This document shows, piece after piece, positions 33,272 to 41,849 of a DNA stretch of 43,061 bases. The position numbers and the translations under genes were made by a program. Each line of letters starts with the position of its first letter. The first letter of the stretch is position 1. The DNA is from Bradyrhizobium manausense (GTDB lineage Bacteria; Pseudomonadota; Alphaproteobacteria; Rhizobiales; Xanthobacteraceae). The notes under the pieces are model-generated. The model ran no database searches, was not told where the DNA came from, and worked only from the letters and a program-made list of their open reading frames with translations. The stretch is from contig NZ_LJYG01000108.1 of assembly GCF_001440035.1 (NCBI RefSeq), positions 544,522-587,582 of the forward strand, in the 5' to 3' direction.

Positions 33272-33776
33272 GCTTCTGCTCCCGCTTCGGATACGCGGGA
33301 GGAACGAACTCAGTATTCGCCCGCAACGCCTTGGCTTGCGCCTCGCACCTGGCCTTGTGCCACGTGCGATACGCCTCAGCGTGTTCCTGGATTTTTGCGA
33401 TGTAAATCGGCGCGCCGTCTACGGTGTGCCCTGCGCAAGAGATAAAATCGTTTTCAAGCAATTCACGAATTGCTTTTGCAACCGTGCGCGGGCTGCAACC
33501 GATTGCTTTGGCGAGACTGTTATGCCCGACTCTGGAGCCGCCAAATTGCAGTGTCGCGTTTGCCAACTTCGACGCGAGCCGAATAGACGTGCCCATTTTG
33601 ACTGTATGAAGAACTGCGCCATCGAATGCGTTGGCAAGCGCCGCCTGGCGCTCAGTCTCGCAATGTGAATCCCTGAACTGCTCAAGAGTCATGAATTGCC
33701 TCTGTAGAGGTTCGGTTGCGGTGTCATCATCAAACAAATACGTAGTTCCACGAAAAATGGGGCGTCCGGTAAACAC
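33252..33776 (-). CDS. HTH protein upstream of the initiator (174 aa)
   Basis: The middle part, GHNSLAKAIGCSPRTVAKAIRELLENDFISCAGH, is a winged helix-turn-helix of the GntR/HTH_36 type. A basic C-terminal tail follows. Opening GTG at 33776; an ATG at 33692 (MTLEQFRDSHCETE) is a plausible alternative. It overlaps the initiator start by 20 bases, so both belong to one replication/regulation unit. It may be a repressor or an initiator accessory. Confidence 0.65.
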   Translation of the reverse strand: MFTGRPIFRGTTYLFDDDTATEPLQRQFMTLEQFRDSHCETERQAALANAFDGAVLHTVKMGTSIRLASKLANATLQFGGSRVGHNSLAKAIGCSPRTVAKAIRELLENDFISCAGHTVDGAPIYIAKIQEHAEAYRTWHKARCEAQAKALRANTEFVPPAYPKREQKLEHRAA

Positions 33777-33883
33777 ACCGCCATTGTGAATTAGTGCGAC
33801 TTCTTAGACCGGCCACTAAATGGCGGCTCGCAAAATCTATGGGAGATCGGACACTAGCGCGGGTCCGGTAAAGGACTGGCTCG

Positions 33884-33919
33884 AAAAAAAGGCCCCAGCT
33901 ACTGGCGGTGGCTGGGGCC
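33884..33919 (-). terminator. Strong intrinsic terminator, reverse strand
   Basis: A perfect 9-bp GC-rich stem (GGCCCCAGC/GCTGGGGCC, 11-base loop) is followed by seven Ts on the reverse strand. No ORF ends here, so it must terminate an untranslated RNA, or act as attenuator for the genes to its left. Confidence 0.75.
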
Positions 33920-34372
33920 GTTGGACTACTCCGGGCCACGGGGGGCATGGAGCCGGAGCGCAGCACCAAGCTTGAGGCTTGCCGGTAGTTCCTAGGGAAA
34001 AGGCTGCGGCAAGCTTGCGAGAACCGGTCCATCGTCAAACGCGCGTTCGAACGATGGACCGTCCCGGGTGGATGTCGCGAGGCTAGAGGGATCTAGGGCA
34101 TCGCGCCACAGACCGAGATATCAATCCTCTTTGCCCGAGAGGCGTTCCTTGGGTCGCCGTCAGGGGCCTTCCTTCAGAAGCGCCAGAGCTTTACGGATGC
34201 CTGCGCCCTAGCTCGCGCCAATAACCGACCAGCGCGCGCCACTCAAATGCAACTATCGTGAGGGCAATCAGCGCCGTCCCGACGCCGGACATTATCAAAA
34301 GCATTTCAAGCATCGAATCACCCCGCAATGGGCGAGGTTCCTAAGTACCAAAGTAATCTGGCGTTCCTATAA
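33920..34372 (-). ncRNA. Gene-free stretch with candidate structured RNA (about 33884-34100)
   Basis: No credible ORF on either strand. It contains a perfect 10-bp inverted repeat, GGTCCATCGT (34026-34035) and ACGATGGACC (34051-34060), with a 15-base loop. About 110 bp further along the reverse strand it reaches the intrinsic terminator at 33919-33884. Promoter not identified. A short regulatory RNA or a leader/attenuator upstream of the 33776 gene are both possible. From 34100 to 34372 I see nothing further. Confidence 0.4.
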
Positions 34373-34574
34373 TTATTTCGGCGCCTGCAGCCCGGGCGAC
34401 CTAAGCCACTCGCTCATGTGCGAACCAGTCTCGGCTTGACGAGCTCTGCGAAGGGCGGCTTCGCGCACAGGGCCATGAGGGAGCGATTCGGGCCTCCTCG
34501 CGGAGGCGCCTCGCCTCTTCGGCAAGGCGATCTTCAAGCGAAAGGGTCTGCTTTACTCTGCGGCGTTCTGCCAT
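34373..34574 (-). pseudogene. Frameshifted small rhizobial protein
   Basis: AGGGAG precedes the ATG at 34574 (AERRRVKQTLSLEDRLAEEARRLREEA). The frame then runs into residues unlike the family. Shifting by one base near 34471-34492 gives LPHGPVREAALRRARQAE then SHMSEWLRSPGLQAPK and a TAA at 34373. That is the full ending of a small protein family common in Bradyrhizobium. So this copy has a one-base insertion (or a sequencing error). Confidence 0.75.
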
Positions 34575-34700
34575 GGCGCGCTCCCTGAGCAATTCAAAAC
34601 CAACAAATCCCTTAACGGCCATTACGTACCGTCAGTTCCAGAATTGAAACCCGTGGGCTGGTAGCCGCGCGCCGAACACCACGTGAACGCCCGCTAGTCA

Positions 34701-34727
34701 CTCCGGGACTTTTTCCGGGACTCTGCG
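34701..34727 (+). repeat. 27-bp direct repeat, right copy
   Basis: Exact 27-bp match to 18927-18953, same orientation, 135 bp inside the right core. Here it is non-coding. Confidence 0.85.
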
Positions 34728-34821
34728 TCGCCAATACGGGGTTTTTGCCCAGTTGTGAGCGGTTTTCGTTCTGCTGCTAGCACCTTGGCCCAACCAGCAG
34801 ACTCTTGAAATCACAACAGAT

Positions 34822-36099
34822 TTAGGCGGCGCGCGTTGCGATTGCGCCAAGCGCATTCATTCTTTGAAAGCTTGGATGCACCAGCGCCTCCGGCGCGACC
34901 GCGAGCACGATCAGCGCCGCCACGGCCAGGGTGCGAAACGTGATCGCGCGGCGGTCGACGATGACAGCGATCAGCACCACCGCGGTCATGAAGAACGATC
35001 TCTGCGTCGCGACTTCGGCGCCCGAGAGCAGCAGATAGAACGCTGACGCAACCAAGGCGGCGGCGGCCGACCATTTCTTGATGGGAACGCCCGCTGCCAG
35101 TCCCGGGACGAGCGCGAGCAGCGCGCGGACCGCGAAGAAGACGACCCCCGCGACGACGGCCATGTGATAGCCCGAAATCGAGAGGACGTGACCGAGCCCC
35201 GAGATGAACATGGCGTCGTTGACCGGCGTCGTAATCGCATCGCGGCGGCCGGTGAGGAGCGCGGTGGCGATGGCGCGGTTATCGCCGTCGAGCGTGGCGC
35301 GGATGCGCGCGTCGATCGCATCGCGCAAGCCCTGCATGATCGCGGCATAGCGTAGCTGCAATCCGCCCGACACGGCCGGCGTCACAGTCGTGATCGCCCC
35401 CATCGCAAAACCGGAGGCGCCGATGCCCTGGAAGAACATGTCGCGCGAGAAATCGTAAGCGCCCGGACGCAATGGCGACAGCGGCGGCATCAGCCGCGCC
35501 TTCAGCTGCACGAAGCTGCCGACATCGGGCGCGGTCCACTTGCGGACGGAGAGGCGGACGCGCTCGAGCGTCACGTCGCTGCGCTGTGCCTCCATCGCCG
35601 TGACGCGCAGCACGAAACGGTCGGTGCGTTCGCGGATGTCACGGGTCTCGACGAAGCCTGACAGCGACACGGAATACAGCGGCTTTGCCAGCACGGTATG
35701 GGCGATGCGTGCCGTCTTCCACGTCGCCGCGGCAAAGCCGGCCGCAACCGCCGCGATCATGATTGCGGGCGCAAACAGGCGGCTTCGCCGCAACAGGACG
35801 GCGCCAGCCATGAGCGCGGTCGCCATCGCCATCGTGACCCACAGCATCGGCTCATGGTCGGCGGCAAAATAGAGCGCGATGCCGCAGCCGAAGGCGACGG
35901 GCACCCAGGGAAACAGCCGACCCGCACCAGCCTCGGCCTTGGCCCATTCGCGCAGCTGCCCGACGACCGCCGGCCAGACGCCCGACCCGGCCGGCACGAA
36001 CCCGCCGGCCGACGCGGTCCGGCCCGTCGGCCAAGTTCCTGCGATCGGCGTCCCGGCAATGCCTTGCGACAGACGCTGCGGCCGGCCCGGTTCCGCCAT
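34822..36099 (-). pseudogene. comEC: comEC, 5' fragment (412 native codons plus 13 from the element)
   Basis: This is the N-terminal part of the ComEC DNA-uptake channel: an amino-terminal extension, TM helices, a DUF4131-like OB region (SVSLSGFVETRDIRERTDRFVLRV), then the start of the Competence domain. The latter has NRAIATALLTGRRDAI and ISGLGHVLSISGYHMAVVAGVV, with the family's SGxH motif. After HPSFQ (codon 412, 34864) the frame enters the element and ends after 13 foreign residues (RMNALGAIATRAA). About half the channel and the C-terminal domain are missing, so it should be inactive while the element is in place. Confidence 0.92.
34863..34869. other. Right attachment core (attR, 7 bp)
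   Basis: Second copy of TTTGAAA. On the element side it is preceded by CATTCATTC, the inverted partner of TGTGGAATG at the left end; on the host side comEC continues as GCTTGG. Confidence 0.7.
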
Positions 36100-36198
36100 T
36101 CCCTTGGCAACCCCTGCGATATCAGACAGGCGCAGAGGCTACCGGAACGTGCAGGCCGCCGAATAGCGGTACGGATCGAGAACGCAAGGGCCGCGCCC

Positions 36199-36432
36199 CT
36201 ACTTTTCCTCTTCCATCGTCACGGCGACGTCCGCCTTTGCCGACAGCCGGACCTTGTTGCCCTCGACACCGGCGACGAGGCCCTTGTCGATGAAATGGTG
36301 GTGACCCCGGTGGCTGCCCTCACCGCTGTCCTTCTTGGTCAGCTTGATGCGGTTGCCCTCGACCTTGTCGACCGTGCCGACATGGACGCCGTCGGCGCCG
36401 ATGACTTCCATATGCTCTGCGATGTTTTGCAT
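36199..36432 (-). CDS. DUF2171 family protein
   Basis: This 77-aa protein has the PRC-barrel-like pattern HMEVIGADGVHVGTVDKVEGNRIKLTKKDSGEG, HHHFIDKGLVAGVEGNKVRLS, typical of DUF2171 proteins. These occur in rhizobia, often in general-stress settings. No catalytic residues known. The ATG at 36432 follows GGAGGATCC. Likely a single-gene unit. Confidence 0.85.
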   Translation of the reverse strand: MQNIAEHMEVIGADGVHVGTVDKVEGNRIKLTKKDSGEGSHRGHHHFIDKGLVAGVEGNKVRLSAKADVAVTMEEEK

Positions 36433-36510
36433 GGCGGGATCCTCCGATGGATCCGCCTCAACGCGGCGACAGCACGTTCGTTTCCATCGCCGGAATGACG
36501 ATGCCGTGCG

Positions 36511-36897
36511 TCAGATCAACGGCGCCTTTGCCGAGGCGTGGTGATTGACGATCTTCCAGTCGCCGTCCTCGCGGATGATGACCCAGCTCATCTTGACGAC
36601 GAGATCAGAGCGTTCGCCGGCGAAGTTGAACGTGATGGTTGCGCCCATGTTGATGAGGTCAGGACCGGCCTGCGCCGCCTGCACGTCGGAAAATGCCGCG
36701 CTCGGCTCGCGCCAGCGCGGCAGGCCGTTGAAGTATTCGGCAACGCCATCCCTGCCCCGATAGAGTTTCGGATTGGAGCCGAAGAAAAAGGCATTCTTCG
36801 AATACAGCGACGACAGCGCGACCGCATCGAGCATTGCGAAGCCGGCGCACCATTTCGCGATGGTGGCGGAAACGATGGCATCGACCTCACCGCTCAT
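36511..36897 (-). CDS. SnoaL-like / DUF4440 family protein
   Basis: This 128-aa NTF2-fold protein includes IVSATIAKWCAGFAMLDAVALSSLYSKNAFFFGSNPKLYRGRDGVAEYFNGLP, then ITFNFAGERSDLVVKMSWVIIREDGDWKIVNHHASAKA. The ending WKIVNHHAS is typical of calcium/calmodulin-kinase-association-like and SnoaL proteins. Ligand unknown. The ATG at 36897 starts seven bases after the glnS stop, so the two are probably co-transcribed. The longer frame to 37071 is inside glnS and not family-like. Confidence 0.85.
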   Translation of the reverse strand: MSGEVDAIVSATIAKWCAGFAMLDAVALSSLYSKNAFFFGSNPKLYRGRDGVAEYFNGLPRWREPSAAFSDVQAAQAGPDLINMGATITFNFAGERSDLVVKMSWVIIREDGDWKIVNHHASAKAPLI

Positions 36898-36904
36898 TCG
36901 TTTG

Positions 36905-38581
36905 TCAGCCCTTGGCCACTTCCTTCGCGAACGTATCGCGCAGGCCGATGGTGCGTGAAAACACCGGCTTGCCGGGCGTGGAGTCCTTGTCGCGCACGAA
37001 ATAGCCCTGGCGCTCGAACTGCATCGGTTCGCTCGAATTGCTCGCGGCAACCGAGGCCTCGACCCGGGCATCGCTGAGGATCTCCAGCGAGTTCGGATTG
37101 AGATCGGCCGCGAAATTTTGGGCGTCCGGGCTCGGATTGGCGAACAGCTGGTTGTAGATGCGGATTTCCGCCGGCACCGAATTGGCCGCCGGCAGCCAGT
37201 GCATGGTCGCCTTGACCTTGCGGCCGTCAGGCGCGTTGCCGCCCTTGGTCGCGGGATCGTAGGTGCAGCGCAGTTCCACCACCTCGCCCTTGTCGTTCTT
37301 GATCACGCCGGTGCACTTGACGAAATAGGCGTAGCGCAGCCGCACCTCGTTGCCGGGCGAGAGGCGGAAGAACTTCTTCGGCGGGTTCTCCATGAAGTCG
37401 TCCTGCTCGATATAGAGCTCGCGGCCGAACGTGATCTTCCGCGTCCCTGCCGAGGAATCATCCGGATGGTTGATCGCCTCGAGCTCCTCGGTCTGCCCTT
37501 CCGGATAGTTCTCGATCACGATCTTGAGCGGCTTCAAGACCGCCATGCGGCGCTGCGCCGTACGGTTCAGCTCCTCGCGGATGCAGAACTCGAGCATGCC
37601 GACATCGACCACGCTGTTGGCCTTGGCGACGCCGATCCGCTTGACGAATTCGCGCAAGGCCGCCGGCGGCACGCCGCGGCGGCGCATCCCCGCCATGGTC
37701 GGCATGCGTGGATCGTCCCAGCCGGCGACATGGCCGTCGCGGACGAGCTGGGTCAGCACGCGCTTGGACAGCAGCGTGTAGGTCAGATTGAGCCGCGCCA
37801 TTTCGTACTGGTGCGGCTTGGACGGCACCGGCAGCTTTTCGATGAACCAGTCGTAGAGCGGCCGGTGATCCTCGAACTCCAGCGTGCAGATCGAGTGCGT
37901 AATGCCTTCAATCGCATCCGACTGGCCATGGGCATAGTCGTAGCTCGGATAGATACACCATTTGGTCCCGGTGCGCGGATGATGCGCATGCAGGATGCGG
38001 TAGAGCACCGGATCGCGCAGATTGATGTTGCCCGAGGACATGTCGATCTTGGCCCGCAGCACGCGCGCGCCGTTGGGGAATTCGCCTGACTTCATGCGGC
38101 GGAACAGGTCGAGGTTCTCCTCCACGCTGCGGTCGCGGAACGGCGAGTTCTTGCCGGGGTCGGTCAACGTGCCGCGCGAGAGGCGGATCTCCTCCTGGGA
38201 CTGGTCGTCGACATAAGCGAGCCCGTCGCGGATCAGCTTCTCCGCCCATTCATACAGGCGGTCGAAATAGTCCGAGGCGTAGAACAGGTTCTTGCCCCAG
38301 TCGTAGCCGAGCCAGTGCACGTCGGCCTGGATGGAATCGATATATTCCTGCTCTTCCTTGACCGGGTTGGTGTCGTCGAAGCGCAGATGGCAGCGGCCCG
38401 GAAACTCCTGGGCGATGCCGAAATTGAGCGCGATCGACTTGGCGTGGCCGATATGCAGGTAACCGTTCGGCTCCGGCGGGAACCGGGTCACGATCTCCTT
38501 GTACTTGGCCTGATCGAGGTCGGCCTGGATGATGTCACGAATGAAATCGCGCCCAACCTCAGTCGCCACCGGTTCTGTCAT
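36905..38581 (-). CDS. glnS: Glutaminyl-tRNA synthetase
   Basis: It charges tRNA-Gln with glutamine. The 558-aa product is a class I synthetase with FPPEPNGYLHIGHAKS (HIGH at 43-46), FDDTNPVKEEQEYI, and TYTLLSKRVL as the KMSKS-like loop. The C-terminal anticodon-binding beta-barrels follow (RRMAVLKPLKIVIENYPEG to YFVRDKDSTPGKPVFSRTIGLRDTF). Length is normal. The start MTEPVATEVG is chosen over the frame to 38641. Divergent from gltX. Many alphaproteobacteria use GatCAB instead, so GlnRS here reflects the old horizontal spread of this enzyme. Confidence 0.96.
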   Translation of the reverse strand: MTEPVATEVGRDFIRDIIQADLDQAKYKEIVTRFPPEPNGYLHIGHAKSIALNFGIAQEFPGRCHLRFDDTNPVKEEQEYIDSIQADVHWLGYDWGKNLFYASDYFDRLYEWAEKLIRDGLAYVDDQSQEEIRLSRGTLTDPGKNSPFRDRSVEENLDLFRRMKSGEFPNGARVLRAKIDMSSGNINLRDPVLYRILHAHHPRTGTKWCIYPSYDYAHGQSDAIEGITHSICTLEFEDHRPLYDWFIEKLPVPSKPHQYEMARLNLTYTLLSKRVLTQLVRDGHVAGWDDPRMPTMAGMRRRGVPPAALREFVKRIGVAKANSVVDVGMLEFCIREELNRTAQRRMAVLKPLKIVIENYPEGQTEELEAINHPDDSSAGTRKITFGRELYIEQDDFMENPPKKFFRLSPGNEVRLRYAYFVKCTGVIKNDKGEVVELRCTYDPATKGGNAPDGRKVKATMHWLPAANSVPAEIRIYNQLFANPSPDAQNFAADLNPNSLEILSDARVEASVAASNSSEPMQFERQGYFVRDKDSTPGKPVFSRTIGLRDTFAKEVAKG

Positions 38582-38726
38582 TACGAAAAATCCTGTAGGG
38601 AAATCAGCGGTCCTTCTGCCAAATTCGCTTGGCTGAGCCAAGGCCTTATGACGTCCGCTGGCGGGCTTTAGTTATGCTCCGGTCCTGTTATATACCACCG
38701 CCTCCCATGCATAGGCCCTGCCACGA

Positions 38727-40154
38727 ATGACTGATCCCATCGTCACCCGCTTTGCTCCCTCCCCGACCGGCTTCCTCCATATCGGGGGCGCCCGCACGGC
38801 GCTGTTCAACTGGCTCTATGCAAAGAAGCACGGCGGCAAGATGCTGCTGCGGATCGAGGACACCGACCGGGAGCGTTCCACCGAGGCCGCGATCGGCGCC
38901 ATTCTGGACGGGCTGAAATGGCTGGAGCTCGGCTGGGATGGCGACGTCATCTATCAGTTCAGCCGCGCCGCCCGCCATCGCGAAGTCGCCGAGCAGCTGC
39001 TCGCCGACGGCAAGGCTTATCGCTGCTACGCCACCGCCGAGGAGCTCGCCGCCATGCGCGAGAAGGCGCGCGCGGAAGGGCGCACCCGCCTCTATGATGG
39101 CATGTGGCGCGATCGCGATCCGGCCACCGCGCCTGCTGACGTCAAGCCGACCATCCGTCTGCGCGCGCCGCAGACCGGCGAGACCGTGATCGAGGACCAG
39201 GTGCAAGGGCGCGTGGTCTGGCAGAATGAGAACCTTGACGACCTCGTCCTGCTGCGCGGTGATGGCAACCCGACCTACATGCTGGCGGTGGTCGTGGACG
39301 ACCACGACATGGGCGTCACCCACGTCATCCGCGGTGACGACCACCTCATCAACGCCGCCCGCCAGAAGCAGATCTACGATGCGATGGGCTGGGCGTTGCC
39401 GAACATGTCCCACATCCCGCTGATCCACGGTCCGGACGGGTCAAAACTCTCCAAGCGCCACGGCGCGCTCGGCGTCGATGCCTACCGCGCCATGGGATAC
39501 CTCCCGGCCGCGCTGCGCAATTACCTCGTCCGTCTCGGCTGGAGCCATGGCGACCAGGAGATTTTCTCGACCGAGGAGATGATCGCGGCGTTCGACCTCG
39601 CCAATGTCGGCCGCGCCGCCGCCCGCTTCGACTTCGCCAAGCTGGAGAACCTCAACGGCCACTACATCCGCCACGCCGACGATCAATCACTCGTGAAGAT
39701 GTTCGAGGACGTGCTCGACCACGTCGTGCCCGCGCGCGACGAGATCAAAGCCAAGTTAAACGACACCACGCGCGCCCAGCTGCTCAAGGCCATGCCGTCC
39801 CTGAAGGAGCGCGCCAAGACGCTGCTCGAGCTGATCGACGGCGCCTATTTCATCTTCGCCGACCGGCCGCTGCAGCTCGACCCGAAGGCGGCGGCCCTGC
39901 TGACGGCCGACAACCGCAAGCTGATCGGCCAGCTTCATTCCGCGCTGGAGAAAGTCGAGACCTGGAGCGGCGCTACCACCGAGGCCGCGCTGCGCGCCTT
40001 TGCCGAGGAAAATAGTCTCAAGCTCGGCGCGGTCGCCCAGCCTTTGCGGGCGGCGCTGACCGGCCGCACCACCTCGCCGGGTATTTTTGAGGTTTTGGAC
40101 GTGCTGGGACGCCAGGAAAGCCTCGCCCGGCTTGCAGACCAGGCCAAGGAATAG
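38727..40154 (+). CDS. gltX: Glutamyl-tRNA synthetase
   Basis: It charges tRNA-Glu, and the product also feeds tetrapyrrole synthesis. The 475-aa class I enzyme has PSPTGFLHIGGARTALFNW (HIGG at 18-21), RIEDTDRERS, VIRGDDHLINAARQ and SKLSKRHGALG (KMSKS loop at 240-244). The helical anticodon-binding domain ends GIFEVLDVLGRQESLARL. Normal length for a bacterial GltX. The 145-bp divergent spacer with glnS should contain both promoters. gltA follows at 157 bp. Confidence 0.97.
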   Translation: MTDPIVTRFAPSPTGFLHIGGARTALFNWLYAKKHGGKMLLRIEDTDRERSTEAAIGAILDGLKWLELGWDGDVIYQFSRAARHREVAEQLLADGKAYRCYATAEELAAMREKARAEGRTRLYDGMWRDRDPATAPADVKPTIRLRAPQTGETVIEDQVQGRVVWQNENLDDLVLLRGDGNPTYMLAVVVDDHDMGVTHVIRGDDHLINAARQKQIYDAMGWALPNMSHIPLIHGPDGSKLSKRHGALGVDAYRAMGYLPAALRNYLVRLGWSHGDQEIFSTEEMIAAFDLANVGRAAARFDFAKLENLNGHYIRHADDQSLVKMFEDVLDHVVPARDEIKAKLNDTTRAQLLKAMPSLKERAKTLLELIDGAYFIFADRPLQLDPKAAALLTADNRKLIGQLHSALEKVETWSGATTEAALRAFAEENSLKLGAVAQPLRAALTGRTTSPGIFEVLDVLGRQESLARLADQAKE

Positions 40155-40311
40155 GCTACGACGTAAGTCCACCTTGCGTAGCGCCATCTTGCAGCGCACA
40201 CAGCAATAATATACCCATCTTGGCCGTACCTTCTGGAATATCCGGCCTGCCCCACCACGTCTTCGGGGCCTTCCGGGTCCGGCCCGTTTCACCTTACATC
40301 GGGGACCTCTG

Positions 40312-41616
40312 ATGGACGCAAAATCGAGCAATAAGACCGCCACGCTGACGGTCGGAAACAAGAACTACGATCTCCCGATTCACAGCGGCAGCGTCGGACC
40401 TGATGTCATCGATATCGGCAAGCTGTACGGCCAGTCCGGCCTGTTCACCTACGACCCCGGCTTCACCTCGACCGCGAGCTGCCAGTCCAAGATCACCTAT
40501 ATCGACGGTGACGCGGGCGTGCTGGAATACCGCGGCTATCCGATCGAGCAGCTCGCCGAGCACGGCGACTTCCTCGAGACCTGCTATTTGCTGCTCTACG
40601 GAGAGCTGCCGACCGCCGCGCAGAAGAAGGATTTCGACGACCGCGTGATCCATCACACGATGGTGCACGAGCAGATGGCCCGCTTCTTCCAGGGCTTCCG
40701 CCGCGACGCCCATCCGATGGCGGTCATGGTGGCCTCGGTCGGCGCACTGGCCGCGTTCTATCACGACTCGACCGACATCAACGATCCCAAGCAGCGCATG
40801 ATCGCCTCCATGCGCATGATCGCGAAGATCCCGACGCTGGCGGCGATGGCCTACAAGTACACGATCGGCCAGCCCTTCATGTACCCGAAGAACTCGCTGA
40901 AGTTCGCCGAAAACTTCCTGCACATGTGCTTCGCCGTGCCTTGCGAGGAGTACAAGATCAACCCGGTGCTGGCTGACGCGCTGGACAAGATCTTCATCCT
41001 GCACGCCGACCACGAGCAGAACGCTTCGACCTCGACGGTGCGCATCGCCGGCTCCTCCGGCGCCAACCCGTTCGCCTGCATCGCCGCCGGCATCGCCTGC
41101 CTCTGGGGCCCGGCACATGGCGGCGCCAACGAAGCCGCGCTGGCGATGCTCGCCGAGATCGGCACCGTGGACAAGATCCCCGAGTTCATCGCCAAGGTGA
41201 AGGACAAGAACTCCGAAGTCCGCCTGATGGGCTTCGGTCACCGCGTCTACAAGAATTACGATCCGCGCGCCAAGATCATGCAGAAGATGTGTCACGCCGT
41301 GCTCAAGGAGACCGGGCATGGCGACGATCCGATGCTGAAGGTGGCGATGGAGCTCGAGAAGATCGCGCTCAGCGACCAGTACTTCATCGACCGCAAGCTC
41401 TACCCGAACGTCGACTTCTATTCGGGCATCACGCTGAAGGCGATGGGCTTCCCGGTCTCGATGTTCACCGTGCTGTTCGCGGTCGCCCGCACCGTCGGCT
41501 GGATCAGCCAGTGGAGCGAGATGATCGAGGATCCGCAGCAGAAGATCGGCCGCCCGCGCCAGCTCTACACCGGCGTCACCCGCCGCGACTACGTCGCGAT
41601 CAAGGATCGCAAGTAA
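40312..41616 (+). CDS. gltA: Citrate synthase (type II)
   Basis: It condenses oxaloacetate and acetyl-CoA to citrate at the entry of the TCA cycle. The 434-aa product has ITYIDGDAGVLEYRGYPIEQLAE and the active-site blocks FILHADHEQNASTSTVR and GFGHRVYKNYDPRA (catalytic His in each). VDFYSGITLKAMGFP carries the catalytic Asp. The length and N-terminal beta domain fit the hexameric, NADH-sensitive proteobacterial type. GGGGACC lies before the ATG. A strong terminator follows 23 bp after the stop. Confidence 0.97.
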   Translation: MDAKSSNKTATLTVGNKNYDLPIHSGSVGPDVIDIGKLYGQSGLFTYDPGFTSTASCQSKITYIDGDAGVLEYRGYPIEQLAEHGDFLETCYLLLYGELPTAAQKKDFDDRVIHHTMVHEQMARFFQGFRRDAHPMAVMVASVGALAAFYHDSTDINDPKQRMIASMRMIAKIPTLAAMAYKYTIGQPFMYPKNSLKFAENFLHMCFAVPCEEYKINPVLADALDKIFILHADHEQNASTSTVRIAGSSGANPFACIAAGIACLWGPAHGGANEAALAMLAEIGTVDKIPEFIAKVKDKNSEVRLMGFGHRVYKNYDPRAKIMQKMCHAVLKETGHGDDPMLKVAMELEKIALSDQYFIDRKLYPNVDFYSGITLKAMGFPVSMFTVLFAVARTVGWISQWSEMIEDPQQKIGRPRQLYTGVTRRDYVAIKDRK

Positions 41617-41639
41617 GTCTTCGCCGATACGGCTTTCGA

Positions 41640-41676
41640 AACGGCGCCATCGCAAGATGGCGCCGTTTTCGTTTTG
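41640..41676 (+). terminator. Intrinsic terminator of gltA
   Basis: A perfect 11-bp stem AACGGCGCCAT/ATGGCGCCGTT with a six-base loop (41640-41667), then TTCGTTTTG. Confidence 0.9.
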
Positions 41677-41694
41677 CGCAGGTGCCGTAGTGCC

Positions 41695-41778
41695 GTAGGG
41701 TGGGCAAAGCGAAGCGTGCCCACGGCTTATGTCCGCATCGCGAGAGGCGGTGGGCACGCTTCGCTTTGCTCACCCTAC
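41695..41778. repeat. 29-bp imperfect inverted repeat (dispersed GTAGGGTGGGCAAAG type)
   Basis: Arms at 41695-41723 and 41750-41778 pair with one mismatch over 29 bp around a 26-base spacer. Units with this wording (GTAGGGTGGGCAAAGCGAAG) are, as I recall, dispersed intergenic repeats in Bradyrhizobium and other proteobacteria. No ORF inside. Confidence 0.75.
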
Positions 41779-41849
41779 GAAACTACGAACCTTTCCCGGT
41801 CCGTGCTGCCCCGCACAACAACAAGTCGGCGCATCACACCGACGAGCGC

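Larger units (their letters stand above)
18857..34869. mobile_element. Integrated phage satellite or deleted prophage inside comEC (16,006 bp unit)
   Basis: It is bounded by 7-bp TTTGAAA copies. Removal joins comEC codon CAA (Gln412) to ATG (Met413) in frame. The deduced attP has CATTC-N4-TTTGAAA-N4-GAATG, arms symmetric about the core as for tyrosine-recombinase sites. Contents: integrase and excisionase at the left, replication initiator with iterons at the right, P27-type small terminase, one tape-measure-like gene, many small phage-type genes and a low-G+C cargo block. No large terminase, portal, capsid, tail tube or lysis gene is seen. Size, int, TerS and a replication module fit a PICI-like satellite; a deleted prophage is the alternative. 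Confidence 0.85.

Noticed and set aside
33730..34038. 102-aa reverse ORF in the structured region
   Set aside because: Covers the perfect terminator hairpin and has no protein-like features or family wording.
32126..34096. 12-bp repeat AGAGGGATCTAG at 32126 and 34085
   Set aside because: About this many 12-base matches are expected by chance within a 16-kb element, and no further context is shared.
18857..34869. Insertion by an IS or transposon
   Set aside because: No terminal inverted repeats or transposase; integrase with symmetric core and frame-restoring 7-mer explains the ends.
40294..41757. 487-aa reverse-strand ORF opposite gltA
   Set aside because: Shadow of citrate synthase and also runs through its terminator.
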